Shown here: positions 54,731-62,971 of the stretch, piece by piece
Layout of the letters: each line of letters opens with the position of its first letter
Numbering within the stretch: position 1 is the first letter of the stretch
DNA from: Longilinea arvoryzae
GTDB lineage: Bacteria; Chloroflexota; Anaerolineae; Anaerolineales; Anaerolineaceae
Reading direction: 5' to 3'
Assembly (NCBI RefSeq): GCF_001050235.1
Contig: NZ_DF967972.1
Span: 515,950-579,949, forward strand
DNA: 64,000 bases
Position numbers and translations under genes: made by a program
The notes under the pieces: model-generated
The model's input: only the letters and a program-made list of their open reading frames with translations
Database searches by the model: none
Told to the model about the DNA's origin: nothing

Positions 54731-54762
54731 ATTAATTATACGGATTCACGCCACAAAAACTG
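54731..54762 (-). promoter_or_regulatory. shared promoter element, copy upstream of the P-loop gene
   Basis: Minus strand AATCCGTATAATTAATTGT with TATAAT at 54735-54740. The part upstream of the -10 differs from the other copies. Confidence 0.55.
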
Positions 54763-54832
54763 CTTGAAAAACGCGCACGCCGCAAAGCGGAAGTCCCACT
54801 GGTCGATTGCACGCTGGGTTGGGCAGCCCGGC

Positions 54833-55384
54833 TTACAATTGAGATCCGGATTGCAGCCACTCGATGACGCTTGCCGCTGGCAAAACTTTGACTTCATTTC
54901 TTGGAAGGATCAAGTTTTTCCACATCCAGTTGTGGTGACGAATAATCGATTTGGCATCCAGGTGTGGCTTATCCCTGGTTGTGTGCGCATCTTCAACAAC
55001 CACCACATCATAATTTCGACTCGCAGCCGCGCGGATGGTGGTATCGACACAAAAATCAGTTGCACAGCCTGTGATGATGATCTCCCGGGCACGATATTGT
55101 TCGAGGAGATCCGCCAAATTGGTTTCATAGAACGCATCACAAGCCTGTTTGTGCACCAACAAATCTGGATCTGCCCGTTCAAGAATCGGAAGGATTTCCC
55201 AACCTTGTGTTCCTCGCTGAAGACCGCCCTTGTCTTCATGCTGGATGAATATCACGACGCCCCCGGTCGCGCGCACCACCCTGGCGAGCTCATTGATGCG
55301 CTGGATGACACCCTTGGCGTCGTAACGGGGTGAGTTTCCTTCAAACAATCCCACTTGCATATCGACCACCAGAAGAGCTCTCAT
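54833..55384 (-). CDS. cysteine hydrolase, isochorismatase family
   Basis: 183 residues with the catalytic triad: Asp in LLVVDMQVGLFEG, Lys in LLVHKQACDAFYETNL, Cys in GCATDFCVDTTIRAA. Members hydrolyse nicotinamide, isochorismate, or N-carbamoyl compounds; substrate unknown. ATG at 55384. The shared promoter lies 42 bases upstream. Confidence 0.92.
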   Translation of the reverse strand: MRALLVVDMQVGLFEGNSPRYDAKGVIQRINELARVVRATGGVVIFIQHEDKGGLQRGTQGWEILPILERADPDLLVHKQACDAFYETNLADLLEQYRAREIIITGCATDFCVDTTIRAAASRNYDVVVVEDAHTTRDKPHLDAKSIIRHHNWMWKNLILPRNEVKVLPAASVIEWLQSGSQL

Positions 55385-55420
55385 TCCATAACCTCACTTC
55401 GCTGAATTGGGCAGCCTGAC

Positions 55421-55452
55421 TATTAATTATACGGAACATTGATAGGCTGCAA
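55421..55452 (-). promoter_or_regulatory. shared promoter element, copy upstream of the isochorismatase gene
   Basis: Minus strand GTTCCGTATAATTAATAGT with TATAAT at 55426-55431 and TTGCAG 15 bases before, as in the copy at 43271. Confidence 0.65.
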
Positions 55453-55471
55453 TCAGGCAATCAAAAACCAA

Positions 55472-55499
55472 AAGCGCTCTCCAATGGTGCAGAGCGCTT
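55472..55499 (-). terminator. AGCGCTCT terminator of the Imm-5 copy 2 gene
   Basis: AAGCGCTCT (55472-55480) and AGAGCGCTT (55491-55499), a 9-bp perfect stem, with TTTGGTTTTTG on the minus strand. It lies 59 bases after the stop at 55558. Confidence 0.8.
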
Positions 55500-55557
55500 C
55501 AACTTTCAACCAGGGCCAGCGAATCACCGGCCGGGCCATCGCCCGCGCAGGCCGGCG

Positions 55558-56109
55558 TCAGGCTTCGCGTGGCAGGCTCGGGGCGCGGATGCCTTTATCC
55601 AGCGCGTAGAGCAGACCCTCCAGGCGGCTTTTCCCCGGCTGGCGGGCCGGCATTTGCAGCAGCAGCTCGCGCACTTCCGCGGGGACCTGCTCGATCGCCC
55701 GGTGCACTTCAGCCTCGCCGATGGCTGCATCGCCGCCGCCGGCCAGCTCGGGCGCCAGCGCGGCATAGGCCGCCGGGCCGAGGATGTGTTTGGTCTGCTG
55801 GACATCCGCCAGGGGATGCGTGTACGCGGACGCTGCCGCAAAACCCGCGGCGCGCGCGGCGGCGGCCGCAGCCGGATCGTTGACCTCGCGGGCGGCAGCC
55901 AGCGCCGCCAGGGCCAGCGTGCGCAACAATGCCGTGCGTTTGCCGCCAGCGGCAAAGGCACGGATGCCTGAAAGGGCCGCGCGCGGACGCGGATCAGTTG
56001 GGGCGTGGCGTTCGAAGAGCGGCAGGGCGCGATCGGCGCAATCGGCGGCCCAGCCGGCAAGGATGCGCAGCGTGTCGAGGGAGAGGGGGAAGTAGGATTT
56101 GTCAGCCAT
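55558..56109 (-). CDS. Imm-5-like putative immunity protein, copy 2
   Basis: 183 residues from MADKSYFPLSLDTLRILAGW. Closely similar to copy 1 along the whole length (RALPLFERHAPTDPRPRAAL, AYTHPLADVQQTKHILGPAA). The conserved central part and the diverged ends suggest duplication and later drift. The ribosome site is weak. The three-gene restriction-like unit lies just upstream. Confidence 0.82.
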   Translation of the reverse strand: MADKSYFPLSLDTLRILAGWAADCADRALPLFERHAPTDPRPRAALSGIRAFAAGGKRTALLRTLALAALAAAREVNDPAAAAAARAAGFAAASAYTHPLADVQQTKHILGPAAYAALAPELAGGGDAAIGEAEVHRAIEQVPAEVRELLLQMPARQPGKSRLEGLLYALDKGIRAPSLPREA

Positions 56110-56224
56110 CTTTATTGCGGCCAGGTGATTTATGATTCGGAAGAATGCCACGCCGCTAGTTGGAAAAGCGAGGGGGCAAGGGACGGCGCGTTTAAAAAAA
56201 CTGAGCACACCTTACTCACTCTTT

Positions 56225-57193
56225 TTATCTGATAGGGTTCACCTCACCATCTTCATTAATAAAGCCAACCTGTTGAAAAATATTGCGAATCCCGTTATGG
56301 TATTCTGTTAATACCTGCGCAGCAGCATCCGGATTTATATGGAAGTTGAAAACCCACGTTACCATAGGGGCACCACCGCCACCTGTATACGAATAATTAT
56401 GTACTGTACTAATTATCCAGCCATTATTACTGGCATATTGCACAAGCAGCTTTGGAATTAATACCATTAAAACTTTTTGCATTTCCCTTTGAGTAATGTT
56501 GGTAAAATCTATTTGACCACTGAAAAGAGATACAGCGATCTTTTCCCCTAAGTGGATTATCAACAATTCTTTAAAAGTGGCATCGTAGTTGCAATTATCA
56601 ATCAATAATTTAATTACCTGTGCATTCACAATATTATTCCAAAATATCTCACCATGAAGGGTTAAGCACAATGACCAATCTATTCTGTCTTCCCTATGTA
56701 ATAAACTAAATTTTTTTATCCATTCGATAACGGGGATAGCAATTTCATTTACAGTTTCACCAACTTTTATTGGTTCATTCAAATCTAAATTAATAATTTT
56801 AGCTTTGCAGTAAATAATCTCATCTTTGTTTTCCGGAAAATTACGTTGACCATCTCCCTTAATTAAACTTTGAATAGGCATCTGTAAAACATTCATGCCA
56901 GGATATCGTCTCAAGAGTTCAATTTGAGCTGCTTTTGATGATTCTAAAGCGACTATTTTGTGAGAATCTTCACTATGAATGGCTCCAGTTTCTGTCCGTC
57001 TAACGATTCCATGTTCAATAAGTAGATTGATTTCCCCTCCCAATCTTCCAGGTAAAGTTAAATATAAAGGATAATGAGAATCATATCCCTCCTGTTCAGC
57101 CCTTTGGATCTCATCTAACCATAAATGCCTAACGAAATTCTTTTCGGGGCGGTTAGCCGCCATTGCATCATCGATGGGTCGTTGGTGGATCAT
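56225..57193 (-). CDS. unknown partner protein of the MTase/MORC-like ATPase unit (Rossmann-like)
   Basis: 322 residues, not recognised. The first half looks like a Rossmann fold: LTLPGRLGGEINLLIEHGIV (glycine-rich turn), KIVALESSKAAQIELL (acidic residue after strand 2), and EIIYCKAKIINLDLNEP (strand 4), the layout of SAM-dependent methyltransferases, but without NPPY. The second half is helical with IISTVHNYSYTGGGGAPM. Its ATG overlaps the ATPase stop by 4 bp, so it belongs to the unit. It could be the effector or target recogniser. Confidence 0.75.
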   Translation of the reverse strand: MIHQRPIDDAMAANRPEKNFVRHLWLDEIQRAEQEGYDSHYPLYLTLPGRLGGEINLLIEHGIVRRTETGAIHSEDSHKIVALESSKAAQIELLRRYPGMNVLQMPIQSLIKGDGQRNFPENKDEIIYCKAKIINLDLNEPIKVGETVNEIAIPVIEWIKKFSLLHREDRIDWSLCLTLHGEIFWNNIVNAQVIKLLIDNCNYDATFKELLIIHLGEKIAVSLFSGQIDFTNITQREMQKVLMVLIPKLLVQYASNNGWIISTVHNYSYTGGGGAPMVTWVFNFHINPDAAAQVLTEYHNGIRNIFQQVGFINEDGEVNPIR

Positions 57194-58689
57194 CCCCTAA
57201 ACCTCTTTGTTAGTTTCTCAACGAATTTAGCCAATTGATCAGAAGATAGAAATTCTTTCCCGATATCCAAAATAATTTCATAAATTTCGTCAATAGAATA
57301 TTTCTTTAGCAATTGTGATCTACCTAAAGTTTCAGTAGTTGCTCCCGTCCACGATTGTGTAATCTGCTTAGGTTCTTCTAACGGCAAGGACAGACTTGCT
57401 TCCTCTAACTGCTCGGTTATTCTTGTTTCAATAACGCGCGCTTGTTCTATTTTTCTTATTTCCCCTTGCTTGTTATATATATCTGTCCGGATCGAACTAA
57501 TGAAGGTAGATAGGAATTGATGAACAGCAAGTTGCAGCTCAACATACGCCTCGTGAGTAATTCGGAATGTTTTGCGATCTATAACCATTGCATCTTCCAA
57601 CCTGTCATCTGCGTATATCTCTGCAGAAATCCAGTTTTGGAATAGTGCAGCGGTTGTAGGGGAAAATTTCATATATTCTCCATCATAACCTCCAACGGCA
57701 GCACCTCTCACTCTGATAAGGATGCCACGTAATTCGGAAGGATAAATAATTCCATGTTGAGCGTAAAAATAACCCCTTGCACTTATATGCTCACCTTGGT
57801 AATTAAATTCACGGATTATCGATACTTTTTCCTTTTCAAATACAATAGGCTTTCTCAATTCAGTTCCATCTATAAACGCTGAAAAGTCCAATCTTTTGAC
57901 CGCAGCAGATATATCATCAAGAAATTCATATTTATTTTCGAGCCCGGGCCAATTATCAAAATATCGGACTGGTACATTCAAGGCAATGGATAACATATTC
58001 TCAGAGTAAGAATCAAACTCTTTCCAGCTTTTAGGGCCTTTTCCAAGTATTTTATTAATGCTCTCGGGTTGCAGTCCATATAAAGTTTTATTTCCTGAAG
58101 AGTGCGGAGAAATTCCCGCTCCTTCTAATATCTTCCTCGCATCCCCGATAATATTCTTTAAAGTGATATAAGTATAATGATCATCAATAGGAGCCTCTTC
58201 CACAGTTCCGAAATAATCTGCTTTAGATATCTCCGGGCTTCCTTCAATTCTTCGTTGGGCAGGATCCTTTCTCATCTCACCGAAATTTATCGTGACTTTT
58301 AGTAACTCGCTACTACCTTGCTTTGTCGATTCAATTTCCATAACATTACAGATTTCATTTGCTGCTATAAAACCAATCCCTATTTTCCCAATTTTCGGAC
58401 GTCCGGATTCCGTTATATCAGATGTCTCTCGTTTGTGAGATTCGCTAATTCGGTCAAAGTGTCTCTGGAATTCGGTTTTATTTAATCCTATTCCATCATC
58501 AGCAAGAATAATTTGATTCGCATCTGGTTTTAGGAAAACATCGACCCTTTTTGCATCAGCGTCATAGGAATTATTTATTAATTCTTTTAGGCAAGCTGCA
58601 GGAGATTCATATAAACCTGAACTGATATGATCAATAATGCGAGCTGCTACTTTAATCTCTCCACTAAAAGTTGCATTATTGGTGCTCAC
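57190..58689 (-). CDS. MORC/paraMORC-like GHKL ATPase
   Basis: About 499 residues. GHKL motifs: ACLKELINNSYDADAKRVDV (Glu, Asn and Asp for ATP-Mg), ADDGIG (63-68), PKIGKIGIGFIAANEI (100-115), and a Lys-bearing segment further on. This is the Hsp90/MutL/MORC ATPase fold, which dimerises on ATP. Bacterial MORC-like ATPases have been predicted to work with restriction-modification genes (Iyer, Abhiman and Aravind). The GTG at 58689 is preferred over a TTG at 58728 because AGGAGGAG lies 7 bases before it. It overlaps the third gene by 4 bp. Confidence 0.88.
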   Translation of the reverse strand: MSTNNATFSGEIKVAARIIDHISSGLYESPAACLKELINNSYDADAKRVDVFLKPDANQIILADDGIGLNKTEFQRHFDRISESHKRETSDITESGRPKIGKIGIGFIAANEICNVMEIESTKQGSSELLKVTINFGEMRKDPAQRRIEGSPEISKADYFGTVEEAPIDDHYTYITLKNIIGDARKILEGAGISPHSSGNKTLYGLQPESINKILGKGPKSWKEFDSYSENMLSIALNVPVRYFDNWPGLENKYEFLDDISAAVKRLDFSAFIDGTELRKPIVFEKEKVSIIREFNYQGEHISARGYFYAQHGIIYPSELRGILIRVRGAAVGGYDGEYMKFSPTTAALFQNWISAEIYADDRLEDAMVIDRKTFRITHEAYVELQLAVHQFLSTFISSIRTDIYNKQGEIRKIEQARVIETRITEQLEEASLSLPLEEPKQITQSWTGATTETLGRSQLLKKYSIDEIYEIILDIGKEFLSSDQLAKFVEKLTKRFRG

Positions 58690-58730
58690 AATATTCTCCT
58701 CCTGCTTCTTCAAATGACCCGAAAGCAAAG

Positions 58731-59708
58731 CTATTCTTTATCTTGATAATAAATGGATGACGCGTCTTTTATCCACTCATCAGGGATTTTTGCGACATTT
58801 TCGGTAGATGGTTCATATATCGGTTTCCCTAACGGACGAGTTCGTAACTCTCCTCTAGCAAGTTGCACAATTCTTTCTTTTGCAATTTCAACATACTGCA
58901 TTTCTTTTTCACTTCCTAAAGCTTTCCTGTTATGTAAGATAGCTGCAAGCAAAGTAGATCCTACTCCCATGTAGGGATCCAGCACTCGTCCGTTTTCATC
59001 TGTAAGCGCCAGAACACATCTTTCGACTAACTCGACCGGGAATTGACATGGGTGGATTGTCTTTTCAATATGATGCGCCTTAACATTAGGAATTTCCCAA
59101 ATGCCATCTTCCCATTCCGAAATCCAATTTCGTTTTTCTATTTCCCAATAATCCGAAGGATTTTTTCCTTTCGGGTTTCCAGAAATTTGCCCCCTTTGTG
59201 GACCTTTACTATGCTTTTTTCCAGGGTATTTCGCCGGAACCCTTACAGGGTCAAGGTTGAATATATATTCATCCGATTTAGAAAACCACAAAATAGTTTC
59301 ATAGCGCCCAGAAAACCTATTTGTTGTATGTAAACCATGCCCGAATCTCCAGACTATTCTATTCCTTAGGTACATTCCCTGATCTTTAAACATTTTGTAA
59401 TAAAAGATATCTAAGGGAAACACCTCTCCATGGCTAACGTAATTGCCAACTTGCCAACAAATACTGCCTGTTTCTTTCATGATTTTACACATCAGAGGAA
59501 TAATCTCCTCTTGTTCTCGTACATATTCGGAAATAGAAACGTTCTCTTCGTATTCCTTTCCAGTATTGTAAGGGGGAGATGCCACAATTAAATCAATGGA
59601 TTTCTCCGGAATAGATTTAACGAAATCAATAGCCATACCGTGGTAAATGACCACATCAGATGTCTCGGTAAAATTATCACTAATTGTCAAGTCCTGATTC
59701 TCGGTCAA
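58731..59708 (-). CDS. beta-class DNA methyltransferase (N4/N6)
   Basis: 325 residues. Motif IV ASPPYNTGKEYEENVSI comes first and motif I VLDPYMGVGSTLLAAILHNR last, the beta-class order (PF01555). The tail has EIAKERI and an Arg-rich end. SPPY fits cytosine-N4 or adenine-N6 methylation. The start is a TTG at 59708 after AGGAG. First gene of a three-gene unit with the MORC-like ATPase and the unknown protein. Confidence 0.93.
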   Translation of the reverse strand: MTENQDLTISDNFTETSDVVIYHGMAIDFVKSIPEKSIDLIVASPPYNTGKEYEENVSISEYVREQEEIIPLMCKIMKETGSICWQVGNYVSHGEVFPLDIFYYKMFKDQGMYLRNRIVWRFGHGLHTTNRFSGRYETILWFSKSDEYIFNLDPVRVPAKYPGKKHSKGPQRGQISGNPKGKNPSDYWEIEKRNWISEWEDGIWEIPNVKAHHIEKTIHPCQFPVELVERCVLALTDENGRVLDPYMGVGSTLLAAILHNRKALGSEKEMQYVEIAKERIVQLARGELRTRPLGKPIYEPSTENVAKIPDEWIKDASSIYYQDKE

Positions 59709-59826
59709 CTTCCAAATCTCCTAAACAAACAAATAATACAATCTTGCCAAAGCTCCTGCTAGCAACCTTGACATTGATGATTAACTCAGAATTAACATGC
59801 AGCGCTAAATTACTACAGACGTCTAG

Positions 59827-60080
59827 CTATTAATTACACAGTACAATGATTGGTGACGAGTAGACCGATTCACTAATCTCCTTAGGAACTATATGGTGGA
59901 AAAACGCTTGGCTTTCCAAGCCATTCAAGCATGATCAAACCTCCACTAAAATTATATATCAGAAATTACACACCAAGCTCACCGGAGCTGTCAAACCACT
60001 CAAAACCCGGAAAGCTGTTTATTGGTATCCATGACGCAGCACAATCCCCTATCCTGCCAAATCGAAAGCGTAATCCATTT
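59827..60080 (-). repeat. composite intergenic repeat, copy E
   Basis: A degenerate promoter block (CTATTAATTACACAGTACAA), then CCATTCAAGCATGATC, ATTATATATCAGAAATTACA, TCAAAACCCGGAAAGCTGTT, and CGAAAGCGTAATCCATTTCA, in the same order as copy A at 43262-43540. No gene in 59709-60379. Confidence 0.65.
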
Positions 60081-60094
60081 CAGGCAACAAATAG

Positions 60095-60119
60095 GGTGTG
60101 TTCGTTTTTTGAACACGCC
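60095..60119. terminator. GTGTGTTC hairpin
   Basis: GGTGTGTTC (60095-60103), loop GTTTTTT, GAACACGCC (60111-60119). Outer-arm family without inner unit. Confidence 0.6.
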
Positions 60120-60373
60120 GCTCACCGACGCACCTCTCCAACTTTCCGCCATCACTCTCCCATCCCTCCACCCTCAACACTCGCTCGCCCTTACCCAATT
60201 CTTCTCATAATATCCCGTGCGCATGAAGCAGTGAAAGCTTGATCACAGCCAATTGCACACCGTCTGGCTGCATAGCAATGCGTGGGCAAGTTAATACCGT
60301 GAAATAATTGGCGTTTTCCCCACATGGTCGGCGATTTTTGAACATAGGCGAGAATAGAATGATTTGGAAATCA

Positions 60374-60396
60374 GTGCGTTCAAAAATCGAACGCAC
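60374..60396 (-). terminator. GTGCGTTC hairpin overlapping the stop codon
   Basis: GTGCGTTC (60374-60381), loop, GAACGCAC (60389-60396). The right arm and loop encode the last residues of the 60380-60664 gene and its TGA lies in the left arm. Confidence 0.65.
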
Positions 60397-60664
60397 CTTT
60401 CGGACTTTCCGTGATTCGAATATAGCCTGGCATTGCTGAAATACCATTTATTACATGCAGATCTTGCCGAATTTGTAAAAAAGGTGATTCTAAATAATCT
60501 TTCTCGGTTTCAAAAATAACATAGCCATTGGCGTCGAATAGCGCACCTGGAAAATTTCTTAACTGGTGATACCACTTTCCGTCCTCGCGATATAAGGCAT
60601 GTTTTGCGCCAACGTTCCATAATTCGTTGAGATATTTTCCTGATAGATTGTTTAGATTTGTCAT
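60380..60664 (-). CDS. small protein resembling a domain seen with HNH/McrA-type restriction proteins
   Basis: 94 residues: AKHALYREDGKWYHQLRNFP, GALFDANGYVIFETEKDYLE, and HVINGISAMPGYIRI. From memory, this arrangement accompanies HNH or ScoMcrA-type restriction proteins; here it stands alone. The last codons (GAFDF) are made by a hairpin. The ribosome site is weak. Confidence 0.55.
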   Translation of the reverse strand: MTNLNNLSGKYLNELWNVGAKHALYREDGKWYHQLRNFPGALFDANGYVIFETEKDYLESPFLQIRQDLHVINGISAMPGYIRITESPKGAFDF

Positions 60665-60737
60665 AATATTTACTTAGCCCTTATAGTATTAGTTTTTTGT
60701 GGTGTCACATATAACTAGAACAATTGATAACCTAACT

Positions 60738-60960
60738 CCTTCAAGCATTATCAATTAAATAAATTATATATCAGGATTTTAAAGATTAGTATTCAATACC
60801 CGCTCAGTTCAATTACCTCTTCAAATTTGCTCATCCCACCAAGCGGCACGGTTCTCAATCTCGTCAAATCCGTAGCGCCCTCCATTTCTGGAAGGCGCTT
60901 CATCATTCGAGCTTTGGTTTTACCGGCTCAGAACCGGTCGGGACGGATCCTCTGCGAGGA
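60738..60960 (-). repeat. composite intergenic repeat, copy F, with AGCGCCCTCC terminator
   Basis: CTTCAAGCATTATCAA, ATTATATATCAGGATTTTAA, then the hairpin AGCGCCCTCC (60874-60883) / GGAAGGCGCT (60890-60899) and TCATCATTCGAGCTTTGGTT, CCGGCTCAGAACCGGTCGG. Matches copy A in order. It fills the spacer between 60664 and 61063. Confidence 0.7.
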
Positions 60961-61062
60961 CTTTCCCCATACATCCGACCCGGTCCGCACCGGGAAGATA
61001 AGAGTGACCGTTTGAGAGGACGGTTTCGGTCATTTTCAACAGGATATACCTCTGACGAACCT

Positions 61063-61671
61063 TTAGTCTGGCTCCCGCACCATACACCAAATCGCAAGAT
61101 CGAATTTTGGGAACCGGGTTGTGTGAACCAGAGAAAAGCCCATCCGTTGATAATAGGCAACGTTTTTTTCGTCGTGGGTTTCCAGATAAATTGGCTTTTT
61201 TTCTACATCGGCCTTTTCGATGACCGGCTTTAGCAGGGCGGTTCCGACCCCCTTCCGTTTCTGGCTGGGGTCAACTGTTAATCCCCACAGGTAATAATGG
61301 GGGCGATCTCCCATGATCTTTTCGTGCGTATCCGCAACGAACTTTTCACATTCCTGTGACCGCACATAATCCCGAAATCCTAAAAGCAACGGTGTGAGTA
61401 AAAAGCCATTTTGAATATACTCGCTCTGGGAAATCTTGGTATGGCCGGGAGGCAGGGTAAAAATCACGCCTGAAATCTCAGGGGTTGTATACACTTCTCC
61501 GTAACGCAGTGCACAATTCAGCACGTTTCCGAGGTACCATGGCAGGAGACGGATTCGTTTTTTAGGGTCAGGAAAATAAAAAGTGAACATCGGGTAATCG
61601 AAAAAAGCCGCTGTAACAACTTCCGTTGCTCTTTTCTTTTGTCGGGGATCCAGTTTAATGATTTCCATCAT
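61063..61671 (-). CDS. GNAT-family N-acetyltransferase
   Basis: 202 residues. The acetyl-CoA loop is LTVDPSQKRKGVGTALLKPV and the C-terminal part has YLETHDEKNVAYYQRMGFSL. The N-terminal part (TAAFFDYPMFTFYFPDPKKR) is typical of a stand-alone acetyltransferase group. Substrate unknown. AAAGG precedes the start. Confidence 0.9.
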   Translation of the reverse strand: MMEIIKLDPRQKKRATEVVTAAFFDYPMFTFYFPDPKKRIRLLPWYLGNVLNCALRYGEVYTTPEISGVIFTLPPGHTKISQSEYIQNGFLLTPLLLGFRDYVRSQECEKFVADTHEKIMGDRPHYYLWGLTVDPSQKRKGVGTALLKPVIEKADVEKKPIYLETHDEKNVAYYQRMGFSLVHTTRFPKFDLAIWCMVREPD

Positions 61672-61870
61672 ACCTTTGCTGCCAGGCCCTGGCGAGACTC
61701 AAAATTACGGAACTCTTTGAAACCATTTCTCTTTGATTGGATTGAAGCAAGCACACCGAAAAGTGAAGAAAATCCCGCACATTCAAGAATCGTCCGGTGT
61801 GAGCGGAGGGCAAAATTCGGTACCCGGCGCCCAAAAGATTATACCGCTTCCCTTCCTCTCTGCAATCGAA

Positions 61871-61896
61871 AGCGCCCTCCATCTCCGGAAGGCGCT
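61871..61896 (-). terminator. AGCGCCCTCC terminator of the VIT1 gene
   Basis: AGCGCCCTCC (61871-61880) and GGAAGGCGCT (61887-61896). On the minus strand TTTCGATTGC follows. It lies 66 bases after the stop at 61962. Confidence 0.75.
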
Positions 61897-61961
61897 GCAT
61901 TGCCCGATGAAAGAGACTGCCTGTTCTGGACCCATGATCAGGAGAGCGCCATCCTTTCTTT

Positions 61962-62660
61962 TTAAGAAATCAATTTCGCCAGACCAAAGGCTGCGGCTGC
62001 TGCGATGCCACCCAGTATTGCTGTCTGAATAGCGCTCAGGAAGGGATGGGTACCCGAAAAACGACCTTTCACATAACCAAAGATCAATAAGGCAATGAGG
62101 GTGAAAACGACTGAGAAAATGAGGGCGCTACCCGGTGTGTGGATCAGTATATATGGAGTCAACGGAACCAACCCGCCTATGATATAGGATAGTCCGATCG
62201 TTATGGCGCTTGAAAAAGCCCGTTTCGGATCCGGTTTTTCGAGACCCAGCTCGAATCTCATCATGAAATCGATCCATTTTTGCGGATGGAGGCTCAATTC
62301 TTTGGCGATCGTATTGCTTTGCTTTTTATCAAGGCCATAGGATTGAAATACTTGCTCCACTTCTGCCACTTCAACGTCCGGGATTGTATCGACTTCTTTT
62401 TGTTCGGTAGCGCGTTCAGCCTGGTAGTGTTCGGCGTCACTCCGCGCAGCCAGGTAGCCTCCCAGGCCCATCGAAATCGCGCCGGCAGCCATCTCAGCCA
62501 GTCCGCCGGTGATGATGATCTTGGATGTTGCATTGGCTACACCGGAGAGTCCGGCTGCGAGGGCGAAAGGTACAGTCAACCCATCCGACATTCCGATGAT
62601 GATATCTCTTACGCGTTCGGAACCTTTGAAATGATGTTCAACGTGACGGGATAATGCCAT
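61962..62660 (-). CDS. VIT1/CCC1-family transporter
   Basis: 232 residues with five membrane helices. GMSDGLTVPFALAAGLSGVA and GLAEMAAGAISMGLGGYLAA are the VIT signature; a charged cytosolic loop (about 75-130) binds metal, and the pair of helices near the end closes the channel. VIT1 relatives carry iron or manganese. GGGAGGG precedes the ATG. Confidence 0.92.
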   Translation of the reverse strand: MALSRHVEHHFKGSERVRDIIIGMSDGLTVPFALAAGLSGVANATSKIIITGGLAEMAAGAISMGLGGYLAARSDAEHYQAERATEQKEVDTIPDVEVAEVEQVFQSYGLDKKQSNTIAKELSLHPQKWIDFMMRFELGLEKPDPKRAFSSAITIGLSYIIGGLVPLTPYILIHTPGSALIFSVVFTLIALLIFGYVKGRFSGTHPFLSAIQTAILGGIAAAAAFGLAKLIS

Positions 62661-62678
62661 AGGAAACCCTCCCTTAAA

Positions 62679-62915
62679 TCATCGAGTAAGGTTGTAAATA
62701 ATTATAGAACGTAAATACCGATTTAACTTTCTGTCTTTTACATAGTCGCCCGGGGGAATTTCCGCAATCGGAATGAGTCGAAATTGGTCATCCACCCGGG
62801 AAAAGGTTCGCACATCCACCCAGCCTTCGTAATCAGGTGGTGAAAAGACAATCATCGCAGGAGAATAATGATCTGTATAATCATTATTATCAGGCAGTTG
62901 AAGGAATCCGTTCAT
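62679..62915 (-). CDS. small hypothetical protein
   Basis: 78 residues with MIVFSPPDYEGWVDVRTFSR and LIPIAEIPPGDYV. No membrane helix or motif recognised. The ribosome site is poor. It overlaps no other gene and sits just upstream of VIT1 on the same strand. Confidence 0.4.
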   Translation of the reverse strand: MNGFLQLPDNNDYTDHYSPAMIVFSPPDYEGWVDVRTFSRVDDQFRLIPIAEIPPGDYVKDRKLNRYLRSIIIYNLTR

Positions 62916-62971
62916 AGAACTCGCCAGAACAAGGGTTCGTAGTTAAGTGTCAGGGCAAGGAGGATATTGTG

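Noticed and set aside
55524..56060. Second minus-strand frame in the Imm-5 copy 2 gene
   Set aside because: Alternate frame of the same gene; the chosen frame matches copy 1 along its whole length.
43226..62660. Integron cassette array
   Set aside because: The joints lack paired RYYYAAC and GTTRRRY core sites and no integron integrase is present; kept only as an analogy.
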